A stretch of 64,000 nt of DNA from Bibersteinia trehalosi (GTDB lineage Bacteria; Pseudomonadota; Gammaproteobacteria; Enterobacterales; Pasteurellaceae), in assembly GCF_004346205.1 (NCBI RefSeq), contig NZ_SMAM01000009.1, positions 27,476 through 91,475 on the forward strand, written 5' to 3'. Made by a program: the position numbers and the translations under genes. Below the pieces are notes generated by a model. The model was not told the DNA's origin. It made no database searches and worked only from the letters and a program-made list of their open reading frames with translations. Of this stretch, positions 48,361 to 57,479 are shown piece after piece. Numbering within the stretch: the stretch's first letter is position 1; every line of letters starts with the position of its first letter.

Positions 48361-49479
48361 ATGGCAAAAAATTTGCAAATAAGCGCAGTTATTCTTGCTG
48401 GTGGAAAAGCAAGCCGTTTAGGCGGCGTGGATAAGGGTTTACAACTCTTTCAGGGCAAACCACTCGTCGGTCATATTCTTGAACGTCTTGCACCACAAAT
48501 CGATGACATTTGGTTAAATATCAACCGTTCATTTGCACAGTATCAAGCGCTATTCCCAACTATCCCAAGCTATCATGATGAACTAGCCGATTTTCAAGGG
48601 GCACTCAGTGGCATGCTTTCGGGTTTTCATCATATTGATGCGGACTATCTGCTCTTTGTCCCCTGCGATAGCCCATATCTACCAAGCAATCTCGTTCAGA
48701 AATTAACGCAGGCTTTACGCATTAATCAAGCCCAGATTGCTTATGCTCATGATGGTGAACGCCCCCACCCCACTTTTGCTCTTATTCATCGCTCTACGTT
48801 GCCCGCATTACAAGCCTATTTAGCAAACGGTGAGCGTCGATTATTCGCATTTTTCCAAACCCAGAAAAGTATTGCTGTTGATTTTTCAACTAAGCCATCG
48901 GCATTTCAGAATTTCAATACGCCTGCCGAATTTGCCAATTCGCCTATCACAAGCGGTCAAAACTCACAAAAAATCAGCAACCCCAAATTACTTGCGATTA
49001 CCGGTTATAGTGGCACTGGTAAAACCACGCTCCTCGAAAAACTTATTCCTATACTCAGGCAACGGCAAATCCATGTAGGGCTAATTAAGCACTCACATCA
49101 TAATGTGGATGTGGATAAGGCTGGCAAAGATAGCCACCGCTTACGTGCTGCTGGCGCTAACCCAACCATGGTTGTTTGCGAACAGCGCTGGGCATTAATG
49201 GTGGAAACAGAACAACTCGTTCCATTTGAACAGCTTGTAGCCAAAATGGCACAGGAAAACGTTGATTTAATTTTGCTAGAAGGATTTAAACATGAGCAGT
49301 TGCCTAAAATTCAACTACACCGTAAAGCGATGGAAAAGCCATTGCCAAAGCAAGATCAATTTACCCTTGCCACGGCAACGGATTATCCACTCGCATGTGA
49401 GAATTTACTAGATATTAATAATATTGAGCAGATTGCTGATTTTATTCAAGGTTATTTAAAGGGGACTATCCACATCTAA
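48361..49479 (+). CDS. mobAB: MobA-MobB fusion, molybdenum cofactor guanylyltransferase
   Basis: A 372-residue fusion. Residues 1-195 are MobA, with ISAVILAGGKASRLGGVDKGL (GTP-binding loop) and the metal-binding FVPCDSPYLP. Residues about 205-372 are MobB, with Walker A ITGYSGTGKTTLLEKL (from about residue 213) and VGLIKHSHHNVDVDKAGKDS. MobA joins GMP to molybdopterin; MobB is a GTP-binding helper. The linker (SPITSGQNSQKISNPK) is encoded by DNA carrying an uptake signal at 48949-48959. The ATG at 48361 has a GGGGG-rich box; the frame is open further upstream. The 3' end overlaps convergent mtlR by 24 bp. Confidence 0.92.
   Translation: MAKNLQISAVILAGGKASRLGGVDKGLQLFQGKPLVGHILERLAPQIDDIWLNINRSFAQYQALFPTIPSYHDELADFQGALSGMLSGFHHIDADYLLFVPCDSPYLPSNLVQKLTQALRINQAQIAYAHDGERPHPTFALIHRSTLPALQAYLANGERRLFAFFQTQKSIAVDFSTKPSAFQNFNTPAEFANSPITSGQNSQKISNPKLLAITGYSGTGKTTLLEKLIPILRQRQIHVGLIKHSHHNVDVDKAGKDSHRLRAAGANPTMVVCEQRWALMVETEQLVPFEQLVAKMAQENVDLILLEGFKHEQLPKIQLHRKAMEKPLPKQDQFTLATATDYPLACENLLDINNIEQIADFIQGYLKGTIHI
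48949..48959 (+). repeat. uptake signal in the MobA-MobB linker
   Basis: ACAAGCGGTCA continues as AAACTCACAAAAA and is translated as part of the linker between the two domains. Confidence 0.85.
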
Positions 49480-49977
49480 AGCTTCGAGCAATTCGACAAC
49501 AGTAAGAATAAGGCACGAACGCACCATTTTTTCAATTCGCATTTGCTGCATTTGATACTGGAGTGAATTCGGATCGTTTAATGTCGGGAAGCTTTGTATC
49601 AACCCGTTGATCTGCTGCACATCCGCTAAATTTAACCGCTCAGCAAACTTTAATACTTGAGGGCTGGCAAAAGTTAGCGAGTGTTCCTTTTTAACTATTT
49701 GCTCTGCACGCAATAAGAGCGAGAGATCTTGATAGCACTCTACAGAAATTACGCCAAGCCCAAGCAGCACTTTTAAACGCACACTCAGATCAGCAAGTGG
49801 CCCTTGATGCTCAAATAAGCTATCTACCACCGATTTCAATGCGAAGTCTTGCTTCCGAAACACTCGCTCAATTAAGCAATCAATCTGATCGGCAATTTTC
49901 TGGCAACACAAAGCGAGAAAGGCGTGAATATTGTCTTTCTCGCTTAATTGTTCAATAAAGTCGTTATGTTCAGTCAT
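49456..49977 (-). CDS. mtlR: MltR/MtlR-type mannitol operon repressor
   Basis: A 173-residue helical protein of the MtlR family (E. coli mannitol operon repressor), with LIERVFRKQDFALKSVVDSLFEHQGPLADLSVRLKVL split over its conserved core. It lacks a classical DNA-binding helix-turn-helix, as known for the family. It lies 5 bp after mtlD as the last gene of mtlADR. Confidence 0.92.
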   Translation of the reverse strand: MTEHNDFIEQLSEKDNIHAFLALCCQKIADQIDCLIERVFRKQDFALKSVVDSLFEHQGPLADLSVRLKVLLGLGVISVECYQDLSLLLRAEQIVKKEHSLTFASPQVLKFAERLNLADVQQINGLIQSFPTLNDPNSLQYQMQQMRIEKMVRSCLILTVVELLEALDVDSPL

Positions 49978-49982
49978 TCCGC

Positions 49983-51119
49983 TTAATAAGCTGCCACAAT
50001 CTCAGCAATCACCGTTTCATCGCTCAAACCAGTGTAATGACGCACCGCTTGTTCTACCCCATTTTTTGCAATAAATTCGGTTAATTCGACCGCTTGTGGG
50101 TCTTCTTCATTACGATAATGCAATGCCATTACCGCACCTTTCACTAAATTTGTATGCGGTAAGCCATATTCTAACGTACCTCTTAACGGCTTGATTAAGC
50201 GGTCATTTTCACTTAATTTACGAATTGGTTCACGCCCAACGCGGTTTACATCATCATTCAAATATGGATTTGCAAAGCGTTTGAGAATTTTCTCAATATA
50301 AGCGGCATGGGCTTGTGCATCAAAAGCGTAACGTTTAATTAGCACGGCTCCGCTTTCTTCCATTGTCGCTTTCACTTGAGCTTTAATTTCTTCAATGGCT
50401 ATCGCTTGTTTAATCCACTGTACACCCGCTTGTTTACCTAAGTAAGCACAGATCAGATGTCCTGTATTTAATGTAAACAACTTACGTTCTACAAATGCCA
50501 TTAAATTGTCGGTTAATTCCATTCCTTTAATGATGGGAATTTCGCCTTTAAATTGGGTTTGATCCACAATCCATTCACTAAATTCCTCAACCGTCACCTC
50601 CAACGGATCATTTGGATTACTTTCCGCAGGCGGTACAATTCTGTCTACGGCAGAATCCACAAAGCCTACATATTTTTCCACTTCTGTTTGCTGTTCTGCA
50701 GTTAAATTTTCAAAAATTTTACGCTTAAAAAACGAAGTGCCTCGTACCATATTCTCACATGCAATAATGTTCAATGGTTGAGTATTACCGCTTTCAACAC
50801 GAGCCGCTAATGCTTTAGCAAATAGTGGTGCAATAAAACCGAGCACATTTGGGCCAACCGCGGTGGTAATCAGCTCAACACTTTTTACTTTCTCCATTAC
50901 CGCTTGTTCATCTTTGGAGTTAATCGCTTCAATATTGCGGACAATTTCAACACGACTATCATCACCGACAATTTTCACACCGTATTGCTGATTTTGGTTG
51001 ATTTGATCAATTTGCGCTTGATTGATGTCGGCAAAAATCACGTGGATACCTGCATCTGCTAATAATTTACCGATAAAGCCGCGCCCAATATTACCTGCGC
51101 CGAAATGAAGTGCATTCAT
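49983..51119 (-). CDS. mtlD: mannitol-1-phosphate 5-dehydrogenase
   Basis: A 378-residue NAD-dependent dehydrogenase starting [20 protein letters not shown] (Rossmann GxGxxGRG). The family lysine/asparagine active-site region is in [19 protein letters not shown]. It converts mannitol-1-phosphate to fructose-6-phosphate. The ATG at 51119 is spaced better from the AGGA box than the ATG two codons upstream. Confidence 0.96.
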   Translation of the reverse strand: MNALHFGAGNIGRGFIGKLLADAGIHVIFADINQAQIDQINQNQQYGVKIVGDDSRVEIVRNIEAINSKDEQAVMEKVKSVELITTAVGPNVLGFIAPLFAKALAARVESGNTQPLNIIACENMVRGTSFFKRKIFENLTAEQQTEVEKYVGFVDSAVDRIVPPAESNPNDPLEVTVEEFSEWIVDQTQFKGEIPIIKGMELTDNLMAFVERKLFTLNTGHLICAYLGKQAGVQWIKQAIAIEEIKAQVKATMEESGAVLIKRYAFDAQAHAAYIEKILKRFANPYLNDDVNRVGREPIRKLSENDRLIKPLRGTLEYGLPHTNLVKGAVMALHYRNEEDPQAVELTEFIAKNGVEQAVRHYTGLSDETVIAEIVAAY

Positions 51120-51178
51120 TGTCATTTTTCCTATTGTCTATTTAGTGGTGGCAGACCTATTGCCTGCCCGAAAAACAT

Positions 51179-51204
51179 GGGCGAACACACTTGCTCGCCC
51201 CTAC
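51179..51204. repeat. GGGCGA...TCGCCC dispersed palindrome, mtlA-mtlD intergenic copy
   Basis: GGGCGAACACAC, TTGC, TCGCCCCTAC. A sister copy occurs inside tilS (58897-58922), and a related GGGGCGAATA palindrome follows maoP (53709-53730). Here it may act as a transcript-processing or attenuating hairpin between mtlA and mtlD. Confidence 0.7.
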
Positions 51205-51208
51205 GATT

Positions 51209-53065
51209 TTATTTACCCAGTAATTTTAACACTTCCTCAACATCATTTGTTGATGTTAGGGTTTGCATTGCTTGCTCATCATCAAGCGCATTGGTCAAAC
51301 TACTTAAAATTTGGATATGCTCATTGCCTCTTGCCGCAATACCGATCACCAATCTAGCTACGCCATCTTCTTCATCGGTAAAACGTACACCATTTGGATA
51401 TTGGCATACCACGATCCCTGTTTTTAGCACGCTGTCTTTTGCTTCTAATGTGCCATGTGGAACCGCTAAGCCTTCACCAAGATAGGTGGAAACCTGCTCT
51501 TCACGGGCAAACATTGCGTCCACATATGCCGGCGTAACAAAGCCTGCTTTCACCAACTGCTCACCAGCAAAACGGATAGCTTCCGCTTTATTTGCGGCTT
51601 GTAAGCCTAAGAAAATTTGTTCTGCTTGCAAGGTTAAGTTTTCGCCCTCAATTTTTGCAGAACTTTCGCTATTTTGCACCGCTTGCCCACCTTGCTTTTG
51701 GCTTAAATCAGTAACTAGGCTGTCATAAAATGCCCCATCTAAGAAGTTAGAAAGTGATAAATGCTGTGCATTGGGCACTTGTTTTGTTGCTCGAGCGGTT
51801 AAATCTTGATGAGTAATCACCAACTCCGCATTACTCGGTAAATCATTGATTGCAAGATTTTGTACTTCAATGTTTAAACCGGCATTTTGCACTTTCTTAC
51901 GCAACATACTTGCGCCCATCGCACTTGACCCCATACCTGCATCACAAGCAACATAGATTTTGCTGATATTGCCATTTGCCACAGCACCCCCCTTGCTTTG
52001 TGCTTTCATTGATTGCATTTGAGATTGGGCATCTTCCAGCGAACCCTCACCTTTTTGCATTTTAAGCAGTACTGAGGCAATCGCAAAAGTTACCGCGCAA
52101 GATAAAATCACCGAAAGGATCACTGCAAAATGCGCACCTGCAGGAGTCATCGCTAATACTGCAATAATCGAACCTGGAGAAGCCGGAGAAACTAAGCCAC
52201 CGCCTAATAATGAATTAGTTAATACCCCAGTTGCTCCACCAGCAATAACCGCAAGAATTAGACGAGGATTCATTAACACATATGGGAAGTAAATTTCGTG
52301 AATACCACCTAAGAAATGGATGATTGATGCACTACCTGCACTCTGTTTTGCTGAACCTTTACCAAAAAACATATAGGCAAGTAAGATCCCAAAACCAGGG
52401 CCTGGGTTTGCTTCAATTAAGAAAAATATGGATTTACCCAACTCTGCCGATTGTTGAATACCCAGAGGCGAGAAAATACCGTGGTTAATCGCGTTATTTA
52501 AGAAGAGAATTTTTGCTGGCTCAACAATAATTGATGTGAGAGGCAATAAATTTGCTGCAACTAGCGCATTTACCCCTGCTGCAAGTAAATCAGAAAGCTG
52601 AGTAACTAATCCCCCGATAACTGCATAAGAAAGTAGAGCAAGTAGCATACCAATGATACCGGCAGAGAAATTATTTACCAGCATCTCAAAGCCACTTTTT
52701 ACTTTGCCTTCAATGGCTTTATCAAAGGTTTTGATTGCCCAGCCACCAAGAGGGCCAACAATCATCGCACCTAGGAACATCGGGATTTCAGAACCTACAA
52801 TGATACCCATTGTAGTAATCGCTCCCACAACCGCGCCACGTTCACCGCCGGCTAATTTACCACCTGTATAACCAATTAAGAGGGGCAACAAGTATTTGAT
52901 CATCGGTCCGACTAATTCGCCTAGCGACTCATTTGGCAACCAACCTGTTGGAATAAAGAGTGCAGTGATGAATCCCCACGCAATAAATGCGCCGATATTC
53001 GGCATCACCATATTGGATAAAAAACGCCCAAAACCTTGGACTTTAACTTTTAAATTAGAAGACAT
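51209..53065 (-). CDS. mtlA: PTS mannitol transporter, fused IICBA
   Basis: A 618-residue single-chain permease. The IIC membrane domain is residues 1-340 (start KVKVQGFGRFLSNMVMPNIG; GGIHEIYFPYVLMNP). The IIB domain has the phosphorylated cysteine in IYVACDAGMGSSAMGASML. The C-terminal IIA domain has the phospho-histidine in GLAVPHGTLEAKDSV. It imports mannitol as mannitol-1-phosphate, using phosphate from HPr. It heads the mtlADR operon, with CRP sites upstream. Confidence 0.97.
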   Translation of the reverse strand: MSSNLKVKVQGFGRFLSNMVMPNIGAFIAWGFITALFIPTGWLPNESLGELVGPMIKYLLPLLIGYTGGKLAGGERGAVVGAITTMGIIVGSEIPMFLGAMIVGPLGGWAIKTFDKAIEGKVKSGFEMLVNNFSAGIIGMLLALLSYAVIGGLVTQLSDLLAAGVNALVAANLLPLTSIIVEPAKILFLNNAINHGIFSPLGIQQSAELGKSIFFLIEANPGPGFGILLAYMFFGKGSAKQSAGSASIIHFLGGIHEIYFPYVLMNPRLILAVIAGGATGVLTNSLLGGGLVSPASPGSIIAVLAMTPAGAHFAVILSVILSCAVTFAIASVLLKMQKGEGSLEDAQSQMQSMKAQSKGGAVANGNISKIYVACDAGMGSSAMGASMLRKKVQNAGLNIEVQNLAINDLPSNAELVITHQDLTARATKQVPNAQHLSLSNFLDGAFYDSLVTDLSQKQGGQAVQNSESSAKIEGENLTLQAEQIFLGLQAANKAEAIRFAGEQLVKAGFVTPAYVDAMFAREEQVSTYLGEGLAVPHGTLEAKDSVLKTGIVVCQYPNGVRFTDEEDGVARLVIGIAARGNEHIQILSSLTNALDDEQAMQTLTSTNDVEEVLKLLGK

Positions 53066-53129
53066 AAAAACCTCGAAAAAGAGAGATTAAGTGAATAAAA
53101 CATAGCCAAAATAGCACCCTTTGGGAAAG

Positions 53130-53149
53130 TCACCAATTTGATTTGGTCA
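53130..53149. promoter_or_regulatory. imperfect palindrome near the mtlA promoter
   Basis: TCACCAA (53130-53136) and TTGGTCA (53143-53149) are inverted repeats with one mismatch. They lie between the CRP sites and mtlA, a plausible repressor site. Confidence 0.4.
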
Positions 53150-53153
53150 AAAA

Positions 53154-53169
53154 TGTGAAGTAGATCACA
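53154..53169 (-). promoter_or_regulatory. CRP site 1 of mtlA
   Basis: TGTGAAGTAGATCACA matches TGTGA-N6-TCACA perfectly. It is flanked by A-rich sequence, about 90 bp upstream of mtlA. Confidence 0.85.
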
Positions 53170-53196
53170 CTCACATTGGTGGCATTTTTAAAAAAA

Positions 53197-53212
53197 TGTG
53201 ATCTACCTCTCA
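53197..53212 (-). promoter_or_regulatory. CRP site 2 of mtlA
   Basis: TGTGATCTACCTCTCA matches TGTGA-N6-TCACA with one mismatch. Its TGTGATCTAC (53197-53206) is the exact reverse complement of GTAGATCACA (53160-53169) in site 1. The centres are 43 bp apart, about four helical turns. Confidence 0.7.
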
Positions 53213-53257
53213 AAAATTCACTTATTCAAAAAAATCCTACTAATTTGCAGAAATCTT

Positions 53258-53344
53258 ATGGCTTTTTACATTAAAACATTGATTTATTGCTCACTTTTGG
53301 CTTTAATGCTTGCCCGATTTTTGATTTCGTTATTTTTAGTATAA
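53258..53344 (+). CDS. candidate 28-residue membrane peptide
   Basis: The frame reads MAFYIKTLIYCSLLALMLAR and continues FLISLFLV to TAA at 53342. It is a single hydrophobic helix with one Lys and one Arg. It ends 13 bases before the maoP start and has only a weak CAGAAA box. It could be a small membrane protein, a leader peptide for maoP, or chance in T-rich DNA. Confidence 0.3.
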   Translation: MAFYIKTLIYCSLLALMLARFLISLFLV

Positions 53345-53357
53345 AAAAGAGGCAATT

Positions 53358-53687
53358 ATGGCAGAAAGTTTTAGCGTTACTCGTCGTTTTTTCGATGATA
53401 AAAATTACCCTCGTGGTTTTGCTCGTCACGGTGACTACACTATCCGAGAATCACAAAATTTAGAACAATTTGGTCAAGCTTGCTTAGCATTAGAGAGTGG
53501 TGAACGCCAACCCGCAACGGCTGAAGAAGAACAATTTGTTGCTGTTGTAAAAGGCGAACGTGTTGCTGAAACTGCGCTAGAAAAAGTTTGGATTAAATAC
53601 CGTACTCTAACCAGCAAAAGTAAACGTATCTATACGCTGTCCGGTGATGTAAGTGGCGATGTGGGTACTGGCGACGATTCTGAGTAA
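53358..53687 (+). CDS. maoP: Ori macrodomain protein MaoP (YifE/DUF413)
   Basis: A 109-residue protein with the DUF413 sequence MAESFSVTRRFFDDKNYPRGFARHG split over its conserved start, FVAVVKGERVAETALEKVWIKY and RIYTLSG. In E. coli MaoP acts with a maoS site to organise the Ori macrodomain. An AGAGGCA box precedes the ATG. Confidence 0.94.
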   Translation: MAESFSVTRRFFDDKNYPRGFARHGDYTIRESQNLEQFGQACLALESGERQPATAEEEQFVAVVKGERVAETALEKVWIKYRTLTSKSKRIYTLSGDVSGDVGTGDDSE

Positions 53688-53708
53688 TTTATACAATCTT
53701 CCCCTATA

Positions 53709-53730
53709 GGGGCGAATAAATATTCGCCCC
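53709..53730. terminator. palindromic hairpin after maoP
   Basis: GGGGCGAATA pairs with TATTCGCCCC around AA and is followed by TCATTATTT. Composition links it to the GGGCGA...TCGCCC palindromes at 51179 and 58897. Confidence 0.75.
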
Positions 53731-53751
53731 TCATTATTTCTGAGAACTGCG

Positions 53752-54843
53752 ATGATCCTACCTATCTCCCAATACCCTGATTTACTTGCAAAAAAAACCG
53801 AAAAACTGACCGCTTTACTTGCCCCATTTTCCTCACCCGCATTAGAGGTTTTTGCTTCTGAAACAAGCCATTTTAGAATGCGTGCGGAATTTCGTGTTTG
53901 GCACGATAATGGCGATCTGTATCATATTATGTTCGACCAAGAGACTAAGCAGCGTTACCGTGTCGATGAATTTCCTATTGCTTCACAGCTGATCAACCGT
54001 ATGATGAAGGCAATACTCGCCGAAATTAAAGGCAATGAAATACTCACTCGCAAGCTATTTCAGATCGACTATCTTTCTACGTTAAGCGGACAAATTGCTG
54101 TTTCAATGCTCTATCATAAAAAACTAGATAGCGAATGGGAAAGACAAGCAGAGATGCTGAAAAAGCGTTTGGAAGGCATCGGCTTCAACCTGCAACTTAT
54201 TGGACGAGCAACTAAACAGAAAATTGCTTTCGATCACGACTACGTAGAAGAAATACTGAATGTTGATGGTCAGGATTATCACTATCGCCAAGTAGAAAAC
54301 AGTTTCACGCAACCCAATGCCAAAATGAATATTCAAATGTTGCAATGGGCAAGAAGCTGCACAGCAAATAGTCAAGGTGATTTACTTGAGCTTTACTGCG
54401 GAAATGGCAATTTCTCCATCGCTTTAGCCAATAATTTCCGTAAAGTACTTGCTACCGAAATTTCAACTTCATCAGTCAATTCTGCTCAATATAACATTGA
54501 GAAAAACGGCGTGAATAATCTCAATATTATCCGAATGTCTGCCGAAGAATTTACCCAAGCAATGAATGGGGTACGTGCTTTTTATCGCTTACGCGATATT
54601 GATTTAAAATCCTACGACTGCAATACAATTTTTGTTGATCCACCACGTGCAGGGCTTGATCAAGCTACCTTAGATATGGTGCAAAGCTATGAGCGAATTC
54701 TATATATTTCGTGTAACCCACATACCTTGGCAGATAATCTTAAACAACTCAGCCAAACTCACCAAATTGAACGTGCCGCATTGTTTGATCAATTCCCTTA
54801 TACCGATCATATTGAAAGTGGTGTTTGGCTTATTCGAAAATAG
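53752..54843 (+). CDS. trmA: tRNA (uracil(54)-C(5))-methyltransferase
   Basis: A 363-residue RumA/TrmA-family enzyme without the TRAM or Fe-S part, as usual for TrmA. It has [16 protein letters not shown] (SAM motif), [10 protein letters not shown], and the nucleophile region [15 protein letters not shown]. It makes ribothymidine in the T-loop and may act as a tRNA chaperone. It lies upstream of two tRNA-Ser genes. Confidence 0.97.
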   Translation: MILPISQYPDLLAKKTEKLTALLAPFSSPALEVFASETSHFRMRAEFRVWHDNGDLYHIMFDQETKQRYRVDEFPIASQLINRMMKAILAEIKGNEILTRKLFQIDYLSTLSGQIAVSMLYHKKLDSEWERQAEMLKKRLEGIGFNLQLIGRATKQKIAFDHDYVEEILNVDGQDYHYRQVENSFTQPNAKMNIQMLQWARSCTANSQGDLLELYCGNGNFSIALANNFRKVLATEISTSSVNSAQYNIEKNGVNNLNIIRMSAEEFTQAMNGVRAFYRLRDIDLKSYDCNTIFVDPPRAGLDQATLDMVQSYERILYISCNPHTLADNLKQLSQTHQIERAALFDQFPYTDHIESGVWLIRK

Positions 54844-54851
54844 GGCGGCTT

Positions 54852-54886
54852 GATGTTTAAATGGCGTGTCGTTATCGCTTAAAAAT
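54852..54886. repeat. second copy of the 5761-type dispersed element
   Basis: GATGTTTAAATGG (54852-54864) then GTGTCGTTATCGCTTAAAAAT (split, 54866-54886) parallels the middle of the 5761-5813 element but lacks its outer arms. Confidence 0.5.
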
Positions 54887-54918
54887 AAAGCGTTCATTTC
54901 ACTCAATGAAATTATCGC

Positions 54919-54947
54919 TTGACCACATGGCGGTTTATCTCTATTAT
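54919..54947 (+). promoter_or_regulatory. promoter of the tRNA-Ser genes
   Basis: TTGACC and TATTAT are separated by 17 bases, followed by a GC-rich TCCGCC discriminator typical of stable-RNA promoters. The predicted start is about 13 bases before the mature tRNA. Confidence 0.75.
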
Positions 54948-54966
54948 TCCGCCTGTTTTCAACAGC

Positions 54967-55057
54967 GGAGGAATGGCAGAGCGGTTGAATGCACCGGTCT
55001 TGAAAACCGGCGAGGGTTAATAGCCCTCCGTGAGTTCGAATCTCACTTCCTCCGCCA
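54967..55057 (+). tRNA. tRNA-Ser(TGA), copy 1
   Basis: 91 bases including the encoded CCA. The acceptor stem is GGAGGAA / TTCCTCC, the anticodon loop is TCTTGAAAA with anticodon TGA, and the long variable arm (CGAGGGTTAATAGCCCTCCG) is typical of tRNA-Ser. The T-loop is GTTCGAATC. Confidence 0.97.
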
Positions 55058-55071
55058 CTTAATTTGATTAG

Positions 55072-55108
55072 CCTGTTGATATTTATTGTAAAAGTCAGCA
55101 GGTTTTAT
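55072..55108 (+). terminator. partial terminator between the two tRNA-Ser genes
   Basis: CCTGTTGA (55072-55079) pairs with TCAGCAGG (55095-55102), with one G-T pair. TTTTATTTTT follows. Confidence 0.65.
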
Positions 55109-55150
55109 TTTTGAAGTTATGCTTTAAAAATAAAAAAGCGTATTCAACTT

Positions 55151-55241
55151 GGAGGAATGGCAGAGCGGTTGAATGCACCGGTCTTGAAAACCGGCGAGGG
55201 TTAATAGCCCTCCGTGAGTTCGAATCTCACTTCCTCCGCCA
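55151..55241 (+). tRNA. tRNA-Ser(TGA), copy 2
   Basis: Identical in all 91 bases to the copy at 54967. The 93-bp spacer differs from the upstream flank of copy 1, so only the mature gene is duplicated. Confidence 0.97.
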
Positions 55242-55246
55242 TCTTT

Positions 55247-55276
55247 AACCCCGTCAGCTTGCTGATGGGGTTTTTT
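55247..55276 (+). terminator. terminator after tRNA-Ser copy 2
   Basis: AACCCCGTCAGC pairs with GCTGATGGGGTT around TT, with one wobble, and a T-run follows. Confidence 0.9.
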
Positions 55277-55341
55277 ATTGGCTGAAATTTGCTGTTTGTC
55301 ATGCTACACTTTCGCTAAAATTTTTAATCGGAAACAAACCC

Positions 55342-56586
55342 ATGACTATGCTCAAAATTGCACAACAAGCCAAGCAAGCCAGCATTGAACTTGCTCAATT
55401 TGGTAATCTAGATAAAAATCGTGCGTTAATTGCTATTGCCGATGCGTTGGAACAACGTGTTAATGAAATTCTTTCAGCTAATGCGAAAGATATTACATTT
55501 GCCCAATCACAGGGGATTTCTGAGGCGATTATTGACCGCTTACTACTCACCCCTGAACGCATTAAAGCTATTGCAGATGATGTGCGTAATGTTGCAAGTC
55601 TTGCCGACCCCGTGGGGCAAATTATTGATGGCGGAGTGCTTGATAGTGGGCTTAAAATCCAGCGCCAGCGTGTGCCACTCGGGGTGATTTTAACCATCTA
55701 CGAAGCACGCCCAAATGTGACTATTGATGTGGCTTCTCTCTGTTTGAAAACGGGTAATGCCGTGATCTTACGAGGCGGTAAAGAAACTAAATTTACCAAT
55801 GCCGTGTTGGTTGAAGTGGTGCAAAATGCTCTAGCACAAGCAGGCTTACCTAAATTAGCCGTACAGGCAGTGACCGATCCTGATCGTTCCTTACTGCTCG
55901 AATTGCTCAAACTTGATCGCTATATTGATATGCTGATCCCTCGTGGCGGTGCGGGTTTACACCAATTCTGCAAAGAAAATTCAACTATTCCGGTCATTGT
56001 GGGGGGGATTGGGGTGTGCCATCTATTTGTCGAGCAATCTGCCAATCAGGCACGTGCCATTGAGGTAATTCGCAATGCAAAAACCCAGCGACCAAGCACC
56101 TGTAATACGCTGGAGACCCTCTTGGTACAACGTAGTATTGCGGCGGAATTTTTACCGAAATTGCTCACAGGCTTACCGAATGTTACCTTCCATAGTGATG
56201 ATTTCCCTGCCGATTTGCAAAAAACGCCGCAAATTCAGCCGCTTGATCCCGCCAAACTCAACCAAGAATGGCTCTCTTATGATCTTAATCTGGTTGTGGT
56301 GGATGATATTGAGCAAGCGATTGAACATATCCGCACTTATGGTAGCCAACATTCCGAAAGTATTTTGACTGAAAACCACACCCTTGCTCGTCAATTTGTG
56401 CAGCAGGTCGATGCAGCAGCAGTATATATCAATGCCAGCACTCGTTTTACCGATGGTGCTCAATTTGGTTTAGGGGCGGAAGTCGCCGTGAGTACGCAAA
56501 AATTACACGCACGAGGCCCAATGGGATTAGAAGCACTCACTACTTACAAATGGGTGTGCGAAGGGGATTATTTAAGCCGTAAATAG
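55342..56586 (+). CDS. proA: glutamate-5-semialdehyde dehydrogenase
   Basis: A 414-residue NADP-dependent enzyme, second step of proline synthesis. Motifs are [42 protein letters not shown], and the catalytic cysteine in [21 protein letters not shown] lies 8 bases before the ATG. No proB is adjacent. Confidence 0.97.
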   Translation: MTMLKIAQQAKQASIELAQFGNLDKNRALIAIADALEQRVNEILSANAKDITFAQSQGISEAIIDRLLLTPERIKAIADDVRNVASLADPVGQIIDGGVLDSGLKIQRQRVPLGVILTIYEARPNVTIDVASLCLKTGNAVILRGGKETKFTNAVLVEVVQNALAQAGLPKLAVQAVTDPDRSLLLELLKLDRYIDMLIPRGGAGLHQFCKENSTIPVIVGGIGVCHLFVEQSANQARAIEVIRNAKTQRPSTCNTLETLLVQRSIAAEFLPKLLTGLPNVTFHSDDFPADLQKTPQIQPLDPAKLNQEWLSYDLNLVVVDDIEQAIEHIRTYGSQHSESILTENHTLARQFVQQVDAAAVYINASTRFTDGAQFGLGAEVAVSTQKLHARGPMGLEALTTYKWVCEGDYLSRK

Positions 56587-56597
56587 TAATACAAGCG

Positions 56598-57434
56598 ATG
56601 AAAAATTGGATAAATTTTGCAAAATTATTTGCTCGCCGCATGCAAGAAAATAGAGTCGGCATTTATGCAGGTTATTTAACTTATAGTACGCTACTTTCGA
56701 TTGTGCCATTAATTATGGTGGCATTTTCGGTGTTTGCGCTTTCTCCTATTTTTGATGATGCGGCAAGCCAACTTAAAGAGTACGTTTACGACAATTTCGC
56801 CCCCAATGCAGGGGCGATGGTACAAACTTACCTTGAATTATTTGTCAGCAATTCAAAAAAAATGGGCATAGTGAGCATTCTAGGTTTAGTTGTCGTGGCG
56901 GTGATGCTGATCTCCAATATTGATAAAGCCTTTAACGAAATGTGGCAAAATACCCCTAAACGTCCACCAGTTCGTTCTTTTCTTGTCTATTTGGGCATTT
57001 TGATTTTTGCGCCGTTAATGGCAGGAGCAAGTATTGCAGTGAGCACTTACCTGCTCTCATTGCAAATGTTTGATTTGCAGGGTATAGAAGAGATTATCTC
57101 ATTGAAAATCTATCTACTGAAATTTGTCCCTTTTCTGCTAACTTGGCTAATGTTTACAATGATTTATAAGCTGGTGCCAAATACTACAGTAAAATTTAAA
57201 CACGCTGCGCTCGGCGCTTTATTTGCGGGGGCCTTCTTTACACTCGGCAAACAACTTTTTATTTGGTATATCACTACCTTCCCTTCTTACCAAGCTATTT
57301 ACGGTGCACTTGCCACTATTCCGATCATGTTTGTTTGGGTGCAGTTGAGCTGGAAAGTCGTGCTACTTGGCGGACAATTTGCCTCTGTACTCAAAGAAGT
57401 GGAGCAAAATAAAATCGAAAATGGGCAGGGATAA
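56598..57434 (+). CDS. yihY: YihY/BrkB-family inner membrane protein
   Basis: A 278-residue protein with about six membrane segments and the family motifs GIYAGYLTYSTLLSIVPLIM, MWQNTPKRPPVRSFLVYLGIL and FVWVQLSWKVVLLGGQFA. The function is uncertain; early names (ribonuclease BN, BrkB) are not reliable. It lies 11 bp after proA and upstream of dtd, as dtd follows yihY in several gammaproteobacteria. Confidence 0.93.
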   Translation: MKNWINFAKLFARRMQENRVGIYAGYLTYSTLLSIVPLIMVAFSVFALSPIFDDAASQLKEYVYDNFAPNAGAMVQTYLELFVSNSKKMGIVSILGLVVVAVMLISNIDKAFNEMWQNTPKRPPVRSFLVYLGILIFAPLMAGASIAVSTYLLSLQMFDLQGIEEIISLKIYLLKFVPFLLTWLMFTMIYKLVPNTTVKFKHAALGALFAGAFFTLGKQLFIWYITTFPSYQAIYGALATIPIMFVWVQLSWKVVLLGGQFASVLKEVEQNKIENGQG

Positions 57435-57479
57435 GCATCAGCCTCTAAATTTAAACTCTCTCTTTATTAAGGACAAAAA

